From NCBI GenBank assembly GCA_002344895.1, contig DDUR01000030.1, positions 1-22,743 on the forward strand: a stretch of 22,743 bases of DNA, in the 5' to 3' direction. The stretch comes from Ignavibacteria bacterium UBA2333. GTDB taxonomy: Bacteria > Bacteroidota > Ignavibacteria > Kapaibacteriales > Kapaibacteriaceae. The notes beneath the pieces were generated by a model. The model was not told the DNA's origin. It did no database searches and saw only the letters and a list, made by a program, of their open reading frames with translations. Below are positions 1 through 7,187 of the stretch, one piece after another; the first letter of the stretch is position 1; every line of letters starts with the position of its first letter. The position numbers and the translations under genes are program-made.

Positions 1-9
1 CCAAATCAT
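1..9 (-). CDS. possible 5' end of a gene leaving the window (Met-Ile-Trp only)
   Basis: Only three codons (ATG ATT TGG) would be visible, so no product can be named. The reason to suspect a gene is the sequence just upstream on the minus strand. It ends in TTTCGCGCC directly before the ATG, and the same nine bases followed by ATGAT precede the confident lgt start at 8688. The ATG also lies on the same strand as the small membrane protein gene, 32 bases beyond its stop. It could equally be chance. Confidence 0.25.
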
Positions 10-41
10 GGCGCGAAAAAAGTGCCTGATCACGAAAATTT

Positions 42-344
42 CTACGCGTTGTTCGCCTGCGCCTCAGCTTTGTCGGCGATAAAGAACATCCGGAAAAAGA
101 GGATCTCCGGAATCAGGAGGAGCAACAGTGATACGGTGTCTGCCGTGATAAGATCGCCAGGCTCACTTGAACCTGGCATAATTAGCCGGGCTATCGTTCC
201 CGTGAGTGACCAACCGATGATGAAAACCAAAGCACAAAGCCCAATGGCGAGTATCCCGCCCTTAAAGCCCTCTACCTGCCACTTCTTGGTAAAGGCATAC
301 AGTACGGCTACGACGTGGAGTTGGTAGATGAGAAGGTCAATCAT
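42..344 (-). CDS. small integral membrane protein, unknown function
   Basis: I do not recognise this 100-residue protein. It has three hydrophobic stretches at about residues 3-18, 28-54 and 68-90, separated by short polar loops, one of them a PGSSEPGD turn. There is no signal peptide beyond the first membrane segment and no catalytic motif. The ATG at 344 and TAG at 42 give a complete reading frame; the overlapping plus-strand frame is poor in protein-like composition. The gene is divergent from cutA, with a 73-base gap that holds a promoter-like box for cutA. No clear ribosome binding site precedes it. The function is unknown; a small envelope protein is the only safe description. Confidence 0.65.
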   Translation of the reverse strand: MIDLLIYQLHVVAVLYAFTKKWQVEGFKGGILAIGLCALVFIIGWSLTGTIARLIMPGSSEPGDLITADTVSLLLLLIPEILFFRMFFIADKAEAQANNA

Positions 345-377
345 GATGTTTCGGTGTGACGCGGTGGTTGAGTTGCG

Positions 378-385
378 TACACTTG
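378..385 (+). promoter_or_regulatory. -7-like box (TACACTTG) upstream of cutA
   Basis: The octamer matches the Bacteroidota -7 element TAnnTTTG with one change (C for the first T of TTTG). The same TAnnCTTG variant is seen before rsmB and before the repeat lipoprotein gene. It would place the transcript start near 390, inside the longest open frame, so translation should begin at the ATG at 418. No good TTG element is evident at the expected upstream distance. Confidence 0.4.
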
Positions 386-417
386 CAAAAATGTGGAATT
401 ACGTCGATGGAGGACCC

Positions 418-741
418 ATGCTACATCATTCTCTTATCGTTGTCACAACAACGTTTCCTGATCGGGAATCTGCGAAAACCGTTGCCTCCATCCTCGTCGA
501 TACACGCCTCGCCGCCTGTGTGCACGTCGGCGAAGATGTAGTTTCCTGGTATCGCTGGAATGAGACGGTTCACGTCGACCATGAAGTGGTCGTAACTATT
601 AAGGCCATACCTGAACATCATGATGCCCTGTATCAATGCGTATGCAATCATCATCCATACGAAACCCCACAGTGGGTCGTTGTCCAAGCCTCAACGAGTG
701 CTGACTACGGCGCATGGATGCGTCACGAAACACGGTCATAG
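418..741 (+). CDS. cutA: divalent-cation tolerance protein CutA
   Basis: CutA proteins are small cytoplasmic trimers with a ferredoxin-like fold, linked to copper and other divalent-cation tolerance; their biochemical role is still unclear. This 107-residue protein has the family length and landmarks: an N-terminal IVVTTTFPDRESA strand-turn-helix, LAACVHVGEDVVSWYRW in the middle (family: LAACVN..SIYWW), and HPYETPQ near residue 80. The frame is open upstream to 328. I chose the ATG at 418 because TGGAGG lies just before it, the length then fits the family, and a promoter-like box lies at 378-385. It precedes radC by 51 bases on the same strand and may be co-transcribed with it. Confidence 0.94.
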   Translation: MLHHSLIVVTTTFPDRESAKTVASILVDTRLAACVHVGEDVVSWYRWNETVHVDHEVVVTIKAIPEHHDALYQCVCNHHPYETPQWVVVQASTSADYGAWMRHETRS

Positions 742-792
742 TTTCACATCGACATATCGTGATGTTCTCCTCTTCCTCGACACTCATTCGAT

Positions 793-1449
793 ATGTCCGA
801 CGATAAACCTCGCGAACGTTTGTTGCGGCTTGGCGCACATGCATTGAGCACACAAGAATTGCTCTCCATTCTTCTCGGTCATGGCACTGTGGGACGGCCC
901 GTTACAACTCTTGCCCATGAGATCCTGCAACGCTTTCCAACGCTCGCAGATCTGGCATCACGAGATCCCTCGGAACTTCGTCAGATTCGAGGACTTGGTC
1001 CTGCCAAGGCCACCGTCCTCTGCGCGGCACTGGAACTAGCACAACGACTTCAGGCAGAGCCGTTCCGACAGAGGACCGTGATATCATCTCCGGCAATGCT
1101 TGCCAGACTACTTGCCCCTCGGTTGCGGCACCGACGGACAGAATCACTCATCGTTGCTTTACTTAACTCTGCCAATCAGCTCATACGCGATGTTACCGTA
1201 GGTGAGGGTTCTCTGAACTCCGTTGTTATCCACCCACGAGAGGTCTTCCGACTCGCCATCGCTGAAAATGCTGCCGCAATCATTGTTGTTCATAACCATC
1301 CGTCCGGTAACACTGAACCTTCGCCTGAGGATATCTCGATTACAAAGCAACTTGCCGAGGCAGGTCGCATCGTCGATATTCGTGTCCTTGATCATGTCAT
1401 CATTGGCGGAGATGAGTACACCAGCCTCGCCGAACGCCATTTGATGTAG
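793..1449 (+). CDS. radC: RadC family JAB/MPN-domain protein
   Basis: RadC-type proteins combine an N-terminal helix-hairpin-helix region with a C-terminal JAB1/MPN metalloprotease-like domain; their cellular role is unsettled, and the early link to DNA repair is doubtful. In this 218-residue protein the N-terminus reads KPRERLLRLGAHALSTQELL, as is typical. A helix-hairpin-helix core (IRGLGPAKA) lies at about 65-73. The JAB zinc motif HNHPSG lies at 167-172, followed by the metal-ligand Asp at 180 (SPED). Length and order match chromosomal housekeeping RadC. The next gene begins 33 bases after the stop on the same strand, so the channel gene may be read from the same transcript. No ribosome binding site is evident. 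Confidence 0.95.
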   Translation: MSDDKPRERLLRLGAHALSTQELLSILLGHGTVGRPVTTLAHEILQRFPTLADLASRDPSELRQIRGLGPAKATVLCAALELAQRLQAEPFRQRTVISSPAMLARLLAPRLRHRRTESLIVALLNSANQLIRDVTVGEGSLNSVVIHPREVFRLAIAENAAAIIVVHNHPSGNTEPSPEDISITKQLAEAGRIVDIRVLDHVIIGGDEYTSLAERHLM

Positions 1450-1482
1450 TACCGACCTTCACCGCCCCTTCTGCCCCTTACT

Positions 1483-2469
1483 ATGGCTCATCAGATTCAC
1501 GATCCCGGATTCGGGATCAAGATTGGTCGTAATGCTTCACGGATTGTGAATGCCGATGGAACAATGAATGTTCGACGGTATGGCGAACGCTGGCATCCTA
1601 GTGATGTTTATCATGCGTTACTCACAATGTCATGGACACGATTTATCCTTTCATCAATCCTGGCCTACGTTCTGCTGAATGTTGCCTTTGGTTTCGTTTA
1701 TCAGCTTATCGGCACCGAACACATTCTGAACTCTCCCGAAGGCACGTGGATTGAGAATCTTGAGACAGTAATGTTTTTTAGTGCACAAACAATCACTACG
1801 GTCGGTTATGGCAACCTTGCACCAGGCACACCGCTCGTAAGCGCTATTGCAGCGCTTGAGGCACTGCTCGGTCTGTTTGTATTTGGAATTTTTACGGGTA
1901 TCTCATTTGGACGGTTTTCGCGTATCAGACCTCGTATCACATTCAGTACGACAGCCATCATCGCACCATTCCGTGATTCCACAAATGCGTTTATGTTTCG
2001 TATTGTCAATGAACGAAGCAGTATTGTGATGGATCCGTCAGCACAACTGATGTGTGTTATGCAAAGCTCGTCGGCCAAGGATGCGCCACGACGGTACTAT
2101 CAACTACCACTTGATGTGCCGAAGATCTCTTCACTCGCCATGAACTGGACACTTGTTCATCCTATCACAAAGGATAGTCCACTTTGGGGCTTAACGGAGG
2201 GTGATCTGCATACACTGAATGCTGAGTTTCTTGGCATTATTACGGCAATTGATGACTCTGTAGGACAAAGTTTTTATGCGCGAGGTTCATACGTAGCCAA
2301 TGAGGTTGTCTGGGGCCGTCGGTTCGAGCAAATGTTCTGGACTGATGACGTAGGGACCGTTGAACTACACCTTGAGAAGATTCACGATACCATTCCTGCT
2401 GAGCTCTATCCTATTCCACGTACAGCAGAGCACGACACGGTGATGTATGATGACGAGGTTGAGCGATGA
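1483..2469 (+). CDS. inward-rectifier-type (KirBac-like) potassium channel
   Basis: KirBac proteins are tetrameric inner-membrane potassium channels with two membrane helices and a cytoplasmic immunoglobulin-like gating domain. In this 328-residue protein the first helix lies at about 52-76. The pore helix and selectivity filter TTVGYG are at 105-110 and the second helix at about 115-143, containing GIFTGISFGRFSR. The C-terminal part (about 150-320) is the IRK-type domain, starting IRPRITFSTTAIIAPF. An amphipathic slide-helix region precedes the first helix (about 38-50). The stop codon overlaps the start of the next gene (ATGATG/TGA), which suggests translational coupling to a second membrane protein. 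What ligand or lipid gates it cannot be read from the sequence. Confidence 0.92.
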   Translation: MAHQIHDPGFGIKIGRNASRIVNADGTMNVRRYGERWHPSDVYHALLTMSWTRFILSSILAYVLLNVAFGFVYQLIGTEHILNSPEGTWIENLETVMFFSAQTITTVGYGNLAPGTPLVSAIAALEALLGLFVFGIFTGISFGRFSRIRPRITFSTTAIIAPFRDSTNAFMFRIVNERSSIVMDPSAQLMCVMQSSSAKDAPRRYYQLPLDVPKISSLAMNWTLVHPITKDSPLWGLTEGDLHTLNAEFLGIITAIDDSVGQSFYARGSYVANEVVWGRRFEQMFWTDDVGTVELHLEKIHDTIPAELYPIPRTAEHDTVMYDDEVER

Positions 2470-2807
2470 TGCGGCACCTTACACGAGCAGTTGTTTTCAG
2501 CGTGACAGTGCTCGTCTCCTACCTTGTTACGGGTGCACTTGAGGATCGCGTACTCTCCGAAACGGAACACTTTCGGCCACTTACGGCTACGTTGTTGGGC
2601 ATGGGCATCATCGTCTTGATCTTTGTACCGGTTTTTGCCTGGACAGAAAAGTTTACCGAAGCAATTGTTAAGGCCGCACTTCGTCAATCACGCTCTGGTG
2701 CTGGTAAAATTATTGGTGCTCTTCTCTTCGTCATCATCGTCTTCGTTATCCTGCTTGCTTTGTTCCTCGATCGGTGGTTTGAACGATCTCTTATCGACGT
2801 GATGTAA
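2466..2807 (+). CDS. small three-helix membrane protein coupled to the Kir channel gene
   Basis: I do not recognise this 113-residue protein. It has three predicted membrane segments at about residues 6-24, 40-59 and 81-101. A positively charged loop (KAALRQSRSGAGK) precedes the third, and the polar tail is short. The ATG at 2466 overlaps the TGA of the channel gene; a second ATG follows at once at 2469, and either could be the start. The overlap implies co-translation with the channel, so an accessory subunit or assembly factor is possible. This is inference from gene order only. The closed frame, hydrophobic pattern and lack of a competing frame support it as a real gene. Confidence 0.75.
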   Translation: MMRHLTRAVVFSVTVLVSYLVTGALEDRVLSETEHFRPLTATLLGMGIIVLIFVPVFAWTEKFTEAIVKAALRQSRSGAGKIIGALLFVIIVFVILLALFLDRWFERSLIDVM

Positions 2808-2873
2808 TCCCTTTACCACGTCGTCTCCCGTTAACCACACGTATCAATCGCCACACGACACTACACAACAACC

Positions 2874-3710
2874 ATGGACTTCCGCGACTACTATGCAGAT
2901 CTCGGCCTCACACCATCGGCATCCGATGATGAGATCAAGTCTGCATTCCGCAAGCTTGCCCGCCAATATCACCCGGATGTTAATCCTACAGATCCAACTG
3001 CCGAAGACAAGTTTAAGAAGGTGAGCGAGGCATACGAGGTTCTTGGTGACGTTGATAAACGGCGCAAGTATGATTCGGTTCGCACGCGGTATAAAGACTT
3101 TCAATCGACAGGGGGCAAAGGGGGCTCTACGACGTTCGACGACTTTGGAGATATGTTCCAGGGTACGTCGATGTCTGATCTCTTCGAGGAGCTCTTTGGC
3201 GGTCGTCAACGTCGTACACGTACGACGTCACGTAAGCCACAGGAAACACTCAAGGTTTACACCGTTAAGCTCACACTCGAAGAAGTGTTTCGTGGAGTCA
3301 AAAAACGCCTTGTTCTTGGCGATGCAAAGATTGACGTGACATTTAAGCCGGGCACGTTTGACGGACAGCGGCTTAAGGTACCTGTTGGACAACTAGAAGT
3401 CCATGTTCTCCCTCATCCGAAGTTTACACGAACGGGAGATGATATCTCAACTACGACGTCGGTGCCATTGTCGACCCTCGTCCTTGGGGGCACGATTGAT
3501 ATCGAAGTGTTTGGAGCTTCTGTAACGATGAAGATTCCGGCAGGAACGGCGATCGGAAAAAAGTTTCGGATCGCTCGACAGGGTTTCCCTTCCTATGAAA
3601 AACCTGACGTTCGGGGTGATCTGTATGTAACTGTGACAGCTCAGATTCCAACAACACTCACGGATGAACAGCGGACAGCATTTGAGTCCGTTCGTGATCT
3701 TGGACTCTGA
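2874..3710 (+). CDS. cbpA: CbpA/DnaJ-type (type without zinc finger) Hsp40 co-chaperone
   Basis: Hsp40 proteins stimulate the ATPase of DnaK and deliver clients. This 278-residue protein starts with a J domain (about 1-70) carrying the HPD motif in ARQYHPDVNP, at about residues 33-35. A short Gly/Phe-rich linker follows (STGGKGGSTTFDDFGDMFQG and LFEELFGG). It lacks the CxxCxGxG zinc-finger repeats of DnaJ and goes directly into the DnaJ C-terminal substrate-binding domains (about 120-275: TLEEVFRGVKKRL, KPGTFDGQRLKVP, RGDLYVTV). This is the CbpA/DjlB-type layout, slightly shorter than E. coli CbpA. The neighbouring genes do not include dnaK or grpE. The 66 bases upstream show neither a strong ribosome binding site nor a convincing -7 box. 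It ends 5 bases from the stop of the convergent gene at 3716. Confidence 0.9.
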   Translation: MDFRDYYADLGLTPSASDDEIKSAFRKLARQYHPDVNPTDPTAEDKFKKVSEAYEVLGDVDKRRKYDSVRTRYKDFQSTGGKGGSTTFDDFGDMFQGTSMSDLFEELFGGRQRRTRTTSRKPQETLKVYTVKLTLEEVFRGVKKRLVLGDAKIDVTFKPGTFDGQRLKVPVGQLEVHVLPHPKFTRTGDDISTTTSVPLSTLVLGGTIDIEVFGASVTMKIPAGTAIGKKFRIARQGFPSYEKPDVRGDLYVTVTAQIPTTLTDEQRTAFESVRDLGL

Positions 3711-3715
3711 AGTGT

Positions 3716-4348
3716 TTACCGCTTCTCTATTCGTACCAGCTCAAAGTCACCGATACGTACAGCAACCTTCCCGCTTGGATAGGTATCTCTGCGGATTTCC
3801 TTTACCCACACGAAGAAGTTACCTGGCGCAAGCGCTACTTGTTCTGTTTCTTCGCGCTCAAATGTACCTCCGAAGGGTGCACCATCCATTCGCGTGGTAA
3901 TACGGCACTCAATCGTGGAGAACGTGCCTGCCTTCACGGTTCGTTGCACACCGGCATGAGTTATCTCGTTTGGAACCGTACCATTCGGCTTATCTATTCT
4001 ATCCGGATTCGTAAGAAACTGTGCACCAACAACGAGTGGTTCTTTGAGGATGACATTGTATCCAGAATTACTCGAGTGAGGGAGATAATGCATTATCAGA
4101 CTACTATCAGTGACTGAGAAGTACAACGTGTCAGTATCGCCGACAACACCAGATCGAATTGACTCCCGTAGTACCACGGTGAGACCTGAAACACCTTTGC
4201 GTGTAACGCCAGTGTCAAGCATGGTAAAGCGAATGAGTCGGGCACCATCATCAGCATCGGTATAGATAGTTGTAACAGTGTCCTGCTGACGCGCTGGTTG
4301 ATGGATGTATGGTTTTCCATGAGCCGTGTCGAGTGATTGGTGCTGCAA
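3716..4348 (-). CDS. unrecognised protein, possibly N-terminally truncated
   Basis: The frame of up to 210 residues has normal protein character from about residue 24 (DTVTTIYTDADDGARLIRF) to the end (RIGDFELVRIEKR) and looks like a beta-rich domain. I do not recognise the family. The only available upstream start is TTG at 4348, five codons after an in-frame TAA; the first in-frame ATG is at 4222 and would give a 168-residue protein. Neither choice yields a signal peptide or lipobox, although exported beta-rich proteins of this kind usually have one. The minus-strand sequence CATCTTTTGC overlaps the TTG and resembles a -7 box. The gene may have lost its N-terminus by a frameshift or deletion, or may begin at a non-canonical codon. 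It is divergent from the ABC ATPase gene and convergent with cbpA. Confidence 0.58.
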   Translation of the reverse strand: MQHQSLDTAHGKPYIHQPARQQDTVTTIYTDADDGARLIRFTMLDTGVTRKGVSGLTVVLRESIRSGVVGDTDTLYFSVTDSSLIMHYLPHSSNSGYNVILKEPLVVGAQFLTNPDRIDKPNGTVPNEITHAGVQRTVKAGTFSTIECRITTRMDGAPFGGTFEREETEQVALAPGNFFVWVKEIRRDTYPSGKVAVRIGDFELVRIEKR

Positions 4349-4426
4349 AAGATGTCGCGATGTTTACGGTAGACACTTTTCGACAAGATATATCACAGTT
4401 CGTGACGTTCAATCATGGGTCTGTAG

Positions 4427-4433
4427 TAGTTTG
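4427..4433 (+). promoter_or_regulatory. -7-like box (TAGTTTG) abutting the ABC ATPase start
   Basis: TAGTTTGCACACC runs directly into the ATG at 4440, leaving six bases between box and start codon. If it works like TAnnTTTG elements, transcription would start at or within a base or two of the ATG. There is no ribosome binding site. The box has one base fewer than the consensus spacing, so this is a moderate call. Confidence 0.4.
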
Positions 4434-4439
4434 CACACC

Positions 4440-5402
4440 ATGACGCGCATCACGTTTGAGAGTGTCCGGAAGTCATACGACAACGTTACGCCATTACACG
4501 ACGTATCGTTCGCCATAGAACCCGGTGAGTTCTTTGTCCTCGTAGGACCATCGGGGTCGGGCAAAAGCACCTTGTTACGCATGATTGCTGGTTTAGAGAG
4601 TGTTACGGCCGGTACACTCCGATTTGACGATACGGTTATGAATGACATCCCGCCACGGGACCGTGACGTGGGAATGGTGTTTCAGAATTATGCACTGTAT
4701 CCACATCTGACAGTCTCGGAGAATCTTGCCTTTCCGTTGTCAATTCGCAAGGTGAATAAGCAGGACATCATATCACGTGTACGTGATGTTGCCGAGATGT
4801 TAGGCCTGGGTGAATATCTCGATCGCAGACCACGACAATTGAGTGGTGGACAGCGCCAGAGAGTAGCCGTCGGACGTGCTATCATCCGACGTCCGCGTGT
4901 CTTCTTGTTCGACGAGCCCCTTTCCAACCTTGACGCGCAGCTCCGCACACATATGCGGGCAGAACTGCGCTCACTACAACGCAAGCTTGGTGTAACGACG
5001 GTTTACGTTACACACGATCAGGTAGAAGCCATGACAATGTCGGATCGTATGGCGATCCTCCATGAAGGCAAGCTTCAGCAAGTTGGTACGGCAGACGAAA
5101 TCTACGATCGGCCGTCAAATTCTTTTGTTGCCGGGTTTACGGGAAGTCCTCCAATGAACCTGATCACGGACGGAGATCGTCTACTTGGCATTCGCCCGGA
5201 ACGATTAGTGTTGGGCCCAGCGTCCGACAGTGTACCACTTGACGTTGAAATCACGGCAACGGAGTTTATCGGCCACGAATGGTTAATCCACGGGCGTACA
5301 CGTGACACCTCGATTATTCGACGTGCTGTTGAATTACCCCCGGAACGGATTGGTGACGTTGTTGTATGGTCTGCTCGACAGGCTGACATCCGCTGGTTGT
5401 AA
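4440..5402 (+). CDS. MalK/UgpC-type ABC transporter ATPase
   Basis: This 320-residue protein is the nucleotide-binding subunit of a carbohydrate-type ABC importer, acting at the inner face of the membrane. Walker A is GPSGSGKST at 36-44, the Q-loop Gln is at 82 (FQNYALYPHL), the signature is LSGGQ at 134-138, Walker B ends in FLFDEP with Asp158-Glu159, and the switch His is at 192 (VTHDQ). The tail (about 235-320) is a short TOBE-like region (LLGIRPERL, FIGHEWLIHGR), shorter than in MalK proteins of about 370 residues. No permease or binding protein gene is nearby, so it is an orphan ATPase that may serve transporters encoded elsewhere. The ATG at 4440 is preferred over the open frame from 4326 because the conserved MTRITFESVRKSY starts there and a promoter-like box directly precedes it. 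Confidence 0.93.
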   Translation: MTRITFESVRKSYDNVTPLHDVSFAIEPGEFFVLVGPSGSGKSTLLRMIAGLESVTAGTLRFDDTVMNDIPPRDRDVGMVFQNYALYPHLTVSENLAFPLSIRKVNKQDIISRVRDVAEMLGLGEYLDRRPRQLSGGQRQRVAVGRAIIRRPRVFLFDEPLSNLDAQLRTHMRAELRSLQRKLGVTTVYVTHDQVEAMTMSDRMAILHEGKLQQVGTADEIYDRPSNSFVAGFTGSPPMNLITDGDRLLGIRPERLVLGPASDSVPLDVEITATEFIGHEWLIHGRTRDTSIIRRAVELPPERIGDVVVWSARQADIRWL

Positions 5403-5423
5403 CGTACCTCGTTGGAGGAAATC

Positions 5424-6191
5424 ATGGTTAGAATTCTTGCGATTCTTTGGCTTAGCGTTGTTGTTTCTTGCACAACGTCGTCCACACGTCAATCGTCATC
5501 ACATACTTCATCAAACTCTGTTGACTGGCAGGGCACGTATGAAGGAACACTACCGTGCGCCGATTGTGAGGGCATTAAAACATCACTTCGACTGTCTGGT
5601 GACAAAACATTTATCCGCACGCAGACATATCTGAAGGATGGTAAGGGTACACCTTTTACGGATCGTGGAACATTTGAGTTTTCCGATGACGGCTCTACGA
5701 TTGTCCTCAAGGCTTCAGAGGATGGGCCTACACGGTACAGGGTGGGCGAAAACTCCGTAACACAGCTTGATAGGAGTGGGAAGCCAATCACGAGTGAGCT
5801 TGCCGTTTTGTACATGCTTCGAAAGCAGGCCGAGGCTGTCACGGAAAATGCATTAATGGACAGGCGCTGGGAACTTGTTGAACTATACGGTCAACCTGTA
5901 CGACGTGCAACCGCGAATGCAAAACCTATAACACTTACCTTAACAAGTGACGGTCAGCGGGCAAATGCCTTTGTAGGCTGCAACACGGCATCGGGCATGT
6001 TCACGGTATCCGCTGATACACGCATTACCTTCTCACAGATGGCTGTTACAGAGATGGCCTGTCCAGACATGTCTGTTGAGGATGAAGTCCTCAAAGCCAT
6101 TACGACTTCCGATACCTATGCTGTTCGCGGTGACACGTTGAGAATGACGAAGGGGCGAATGGGGTGGACGACGATGTGGATCGCCCGATAA
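5424..6191 (+). CDS. lipoprotein with NlpE-like and META (HslJ-like) domains
   Basis: This is a predicted lipoprotein of 255 residues. Its signal peptide MVRILAILWLSVVVSC ends in a lipobox with Cys16. Residues about 33-135 resemble the N-terminal domain of NlpE, the copper/envelope-stress lipoprotein of E. coli: WQGTYEGTLPCADCEGI with the CxxC pair Cys45/Cys48, then repeated beta strands. Residues about 144-255 form a META/HslJ-like domain, starting LMDRRWELVEL, with FVGCNTASG at about 183-191 and TEMACPDM around Cys213. The fusion suggests an envelope sensor or stress protein; the exact role is not known. GGAGG upstream fixes the ATG at 5424 rather than the TTG at 5412. It follows the ABC gene by 21 bases and ends 3 bases before a large palindrome. 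Confidence 0.86.
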   Translation: MVRILAILWLSVVVSCTTSSTRQSSSHTSSNSVDWQGTYEGTLPCADCEGIKTSLRLSGDKTFIRTQTYLKDGKGTPFTDRGTFEFSDDGSTIVLKASEDGPTRYRVGENSVTQLDRSGKPITSELAVLYMLRKQAEAVTENALMDRRWELVELYGQPVRRATANAKPITLTLTSDGQRANAFVGCNTASGMFTVSADTRITFSQMAVTEMACPDMSVEDEVLKAITTSDTYAVRGDTLRMTKGRMGWTTMWIAR

Positions 6192-6194
6192 AAC

Positions 6195-6230
6195 GAAGGT
6201 GCCGGGGACCTAAAGGTCCCCGGCACCTTC
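6195..6230. terminator. 36-base perfect palindrome between convergent genes (dispersed repeat, copy 1)
   Basis: The arm gaaggtgccggggacc (6195-6210) and its exact reverse complement (6215-6230) flank TAAA, whose outer T and A also pair. This gives a 17-bp GC-rich stem with an AA loop. It begins 3 bases after the lipoprotein stop and ends 14 bases before the dehydrogenase stop on the other strand, the place for a bidirectional terminator. There is no long T-tract on either side. The same sequence, inverted, lies at 22710-22743, so this is also a dispersed repeat element. Confidence 0.85.
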
Positions 6231-6244
6231 CTATACGTGCTGTT

Positions 6245-7096
6245 TCAGTATGCGTAAAATCCCTTGCCCGACTTCCGACCCAGATGCCCAGCGGCTACCA
6301 TTTTACGGAGCAGCGGACACGGACGATACTTGGAATCACCCAGCCCATCATGGAGCACTTCCATGATACTCAGGCATACATCCAGGCCGATAAAGTCTGC
6401 AAGCGTGAGTGGCCCCATAGGATGTGCCATACCGAGTTTCATGACGGTATCAATGTCTTCGATACTCGCAATACCTTCCATCACACAGTACACGGCCTCG
6501 TTAATCATCGGCATGAGAATACGATTGCTGATGAATCCAGGATAGTCCTGAACTTCAACCGGCACCTTCGAGAGTCCTTCGGCAAGGGCCTTAATCGTTG
6601 CATACGTTTCATCACTTGTTGCCAACCCGCGGATGATCTCACAGAGCTTCATCACTGGCACCGGGTTAAAGAAGTGCATGCCGATAAACTTGTCCGGACG
6701 TTTGGTTCCGGCTGCTAACGTTGTGATACTGATTGATGACGTATTGGAAGCAAGAATTGCCTCAGGTTTACATACGGCATCAAGTGTTGCAAAGATCTGT
6801 TGTTTGATCTCGAGGCGTTCACTTGCAGCTTCGATCACAAGGTCAGCCCCTTGTGCCCCTTGCTCAATACTTGTCGACGTGGAGATACGAGCCAACGTCG
6901 CATCTCGGTCTGCACTCGTGAGTACTTCCTTCTTTACCTGGCGGTCGAGGTTTGCAGTAATCGTTGAGATTGCCTTGTCAACTGCAGCTTGAGAAACGTC
7001 AATGAGTGTGACGTCATATCCATGTTGAGCTGCAACGTGGGCAATTCCATTTCCCATGGTGCCACCGCCAATGACGGCTATCGAGCGAATATTCAT
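6245..7096 (-). CDS. hbd: 3-hydroxybutyryl-CoA dehydrogenase
   Basis: The enzyme catalyses the NAD(P)-dependent interconversion of 3-hydroxybutyryl-CoA and acetoacetyl-CoA in fatty-acid or butyrate metabolism, in the cytoplasm. The protein has 283 residues, the length of stand-alone members. An N-terminal Rossmann fold starts IAVIGGGTMGNGIAH (GGGTMG at 10-15). ASNTSS lies at about 116-121. The catalytic His141 is in GMHFFNPVPVMKLCEIIRG, with the partner Glu153. The C-terminal helical domain contains PGFISNRILMP and HPMGPLTLADFIGLDV. It is monocistronic, with a TATTTTTG promoter-like box 37 bases upstream and AGGA 5 to 10 bases before the ATG. The downstream palindrome is its likely terminator. 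No thiolase or crotonase gene is adjacent. Confidence 0.96.
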   Translation of the reverse strand: MNIRSIAVIGGGTMGNGIAHVAAQHGYDVTLIDVSQAAVDKAISTITANLDRQVKKEVLTSADRDATLARISTSTSIEQGAQGADLVIEAASERLEIKQQIFATLDAVCKPEAILASNTSSISITTLAAGTKRPDKFIGMHFFNPVPVMKLCEIIRGLATSDETYATIKALAEGLSKVPVEVQDYPGFISNRILMPMINEAVYCVMEGIASIEDIDTVMKLGMAHPMGPLTLADFIGLDVCLSIMEVLHDGLGDSKYRPCPLLRKMVAAGHLGRKSGKGFYAY

Positions 7097-7133
7097 GTCC
7101 GTTCCTGAAGTGTGTAGTCGGTTTCAGCGTGCG

Positions 7134-7141
7134 CAAAAATA
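7134..7141 (-). promoter_or_regulatory. -7 box (TATTTTTG) of the hbd promoter
   Basis: The minus strand reads TATTTTTGCGCAC, a full match to the Bacteroidota -7 element TAnnTTTG followed by the GCGC seen at several other sites in this window. It would give a leader of about 30 bases before the ATG at 7096. A TTG lies 28 bases upstream, too far for the usual 19-21 base spacing, so the -33 element is unclear. Confidence 0.6.
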
Positions 7142-7187
7142 GACGTGACTGACGTATGTTGGCACCGATCAATAGTACGGAGGTTCT

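Noticed and set aside
3209..3228. Inverted repeat acgtcgtac AC gtacgacgt inside the cbpA gene
   Set aside because: It encodes the Arg/Thr-rich linker (RRTRTT) and can be explained by codon choice; there is no regulatory context.
6164..6718. A 184-codon plus-strand open frame opposite the hbd gene
   Set aside because: It lies antisense to conserved dehydrogenase sequence and runs through the palindromic repeat; its composition is not protein-like.
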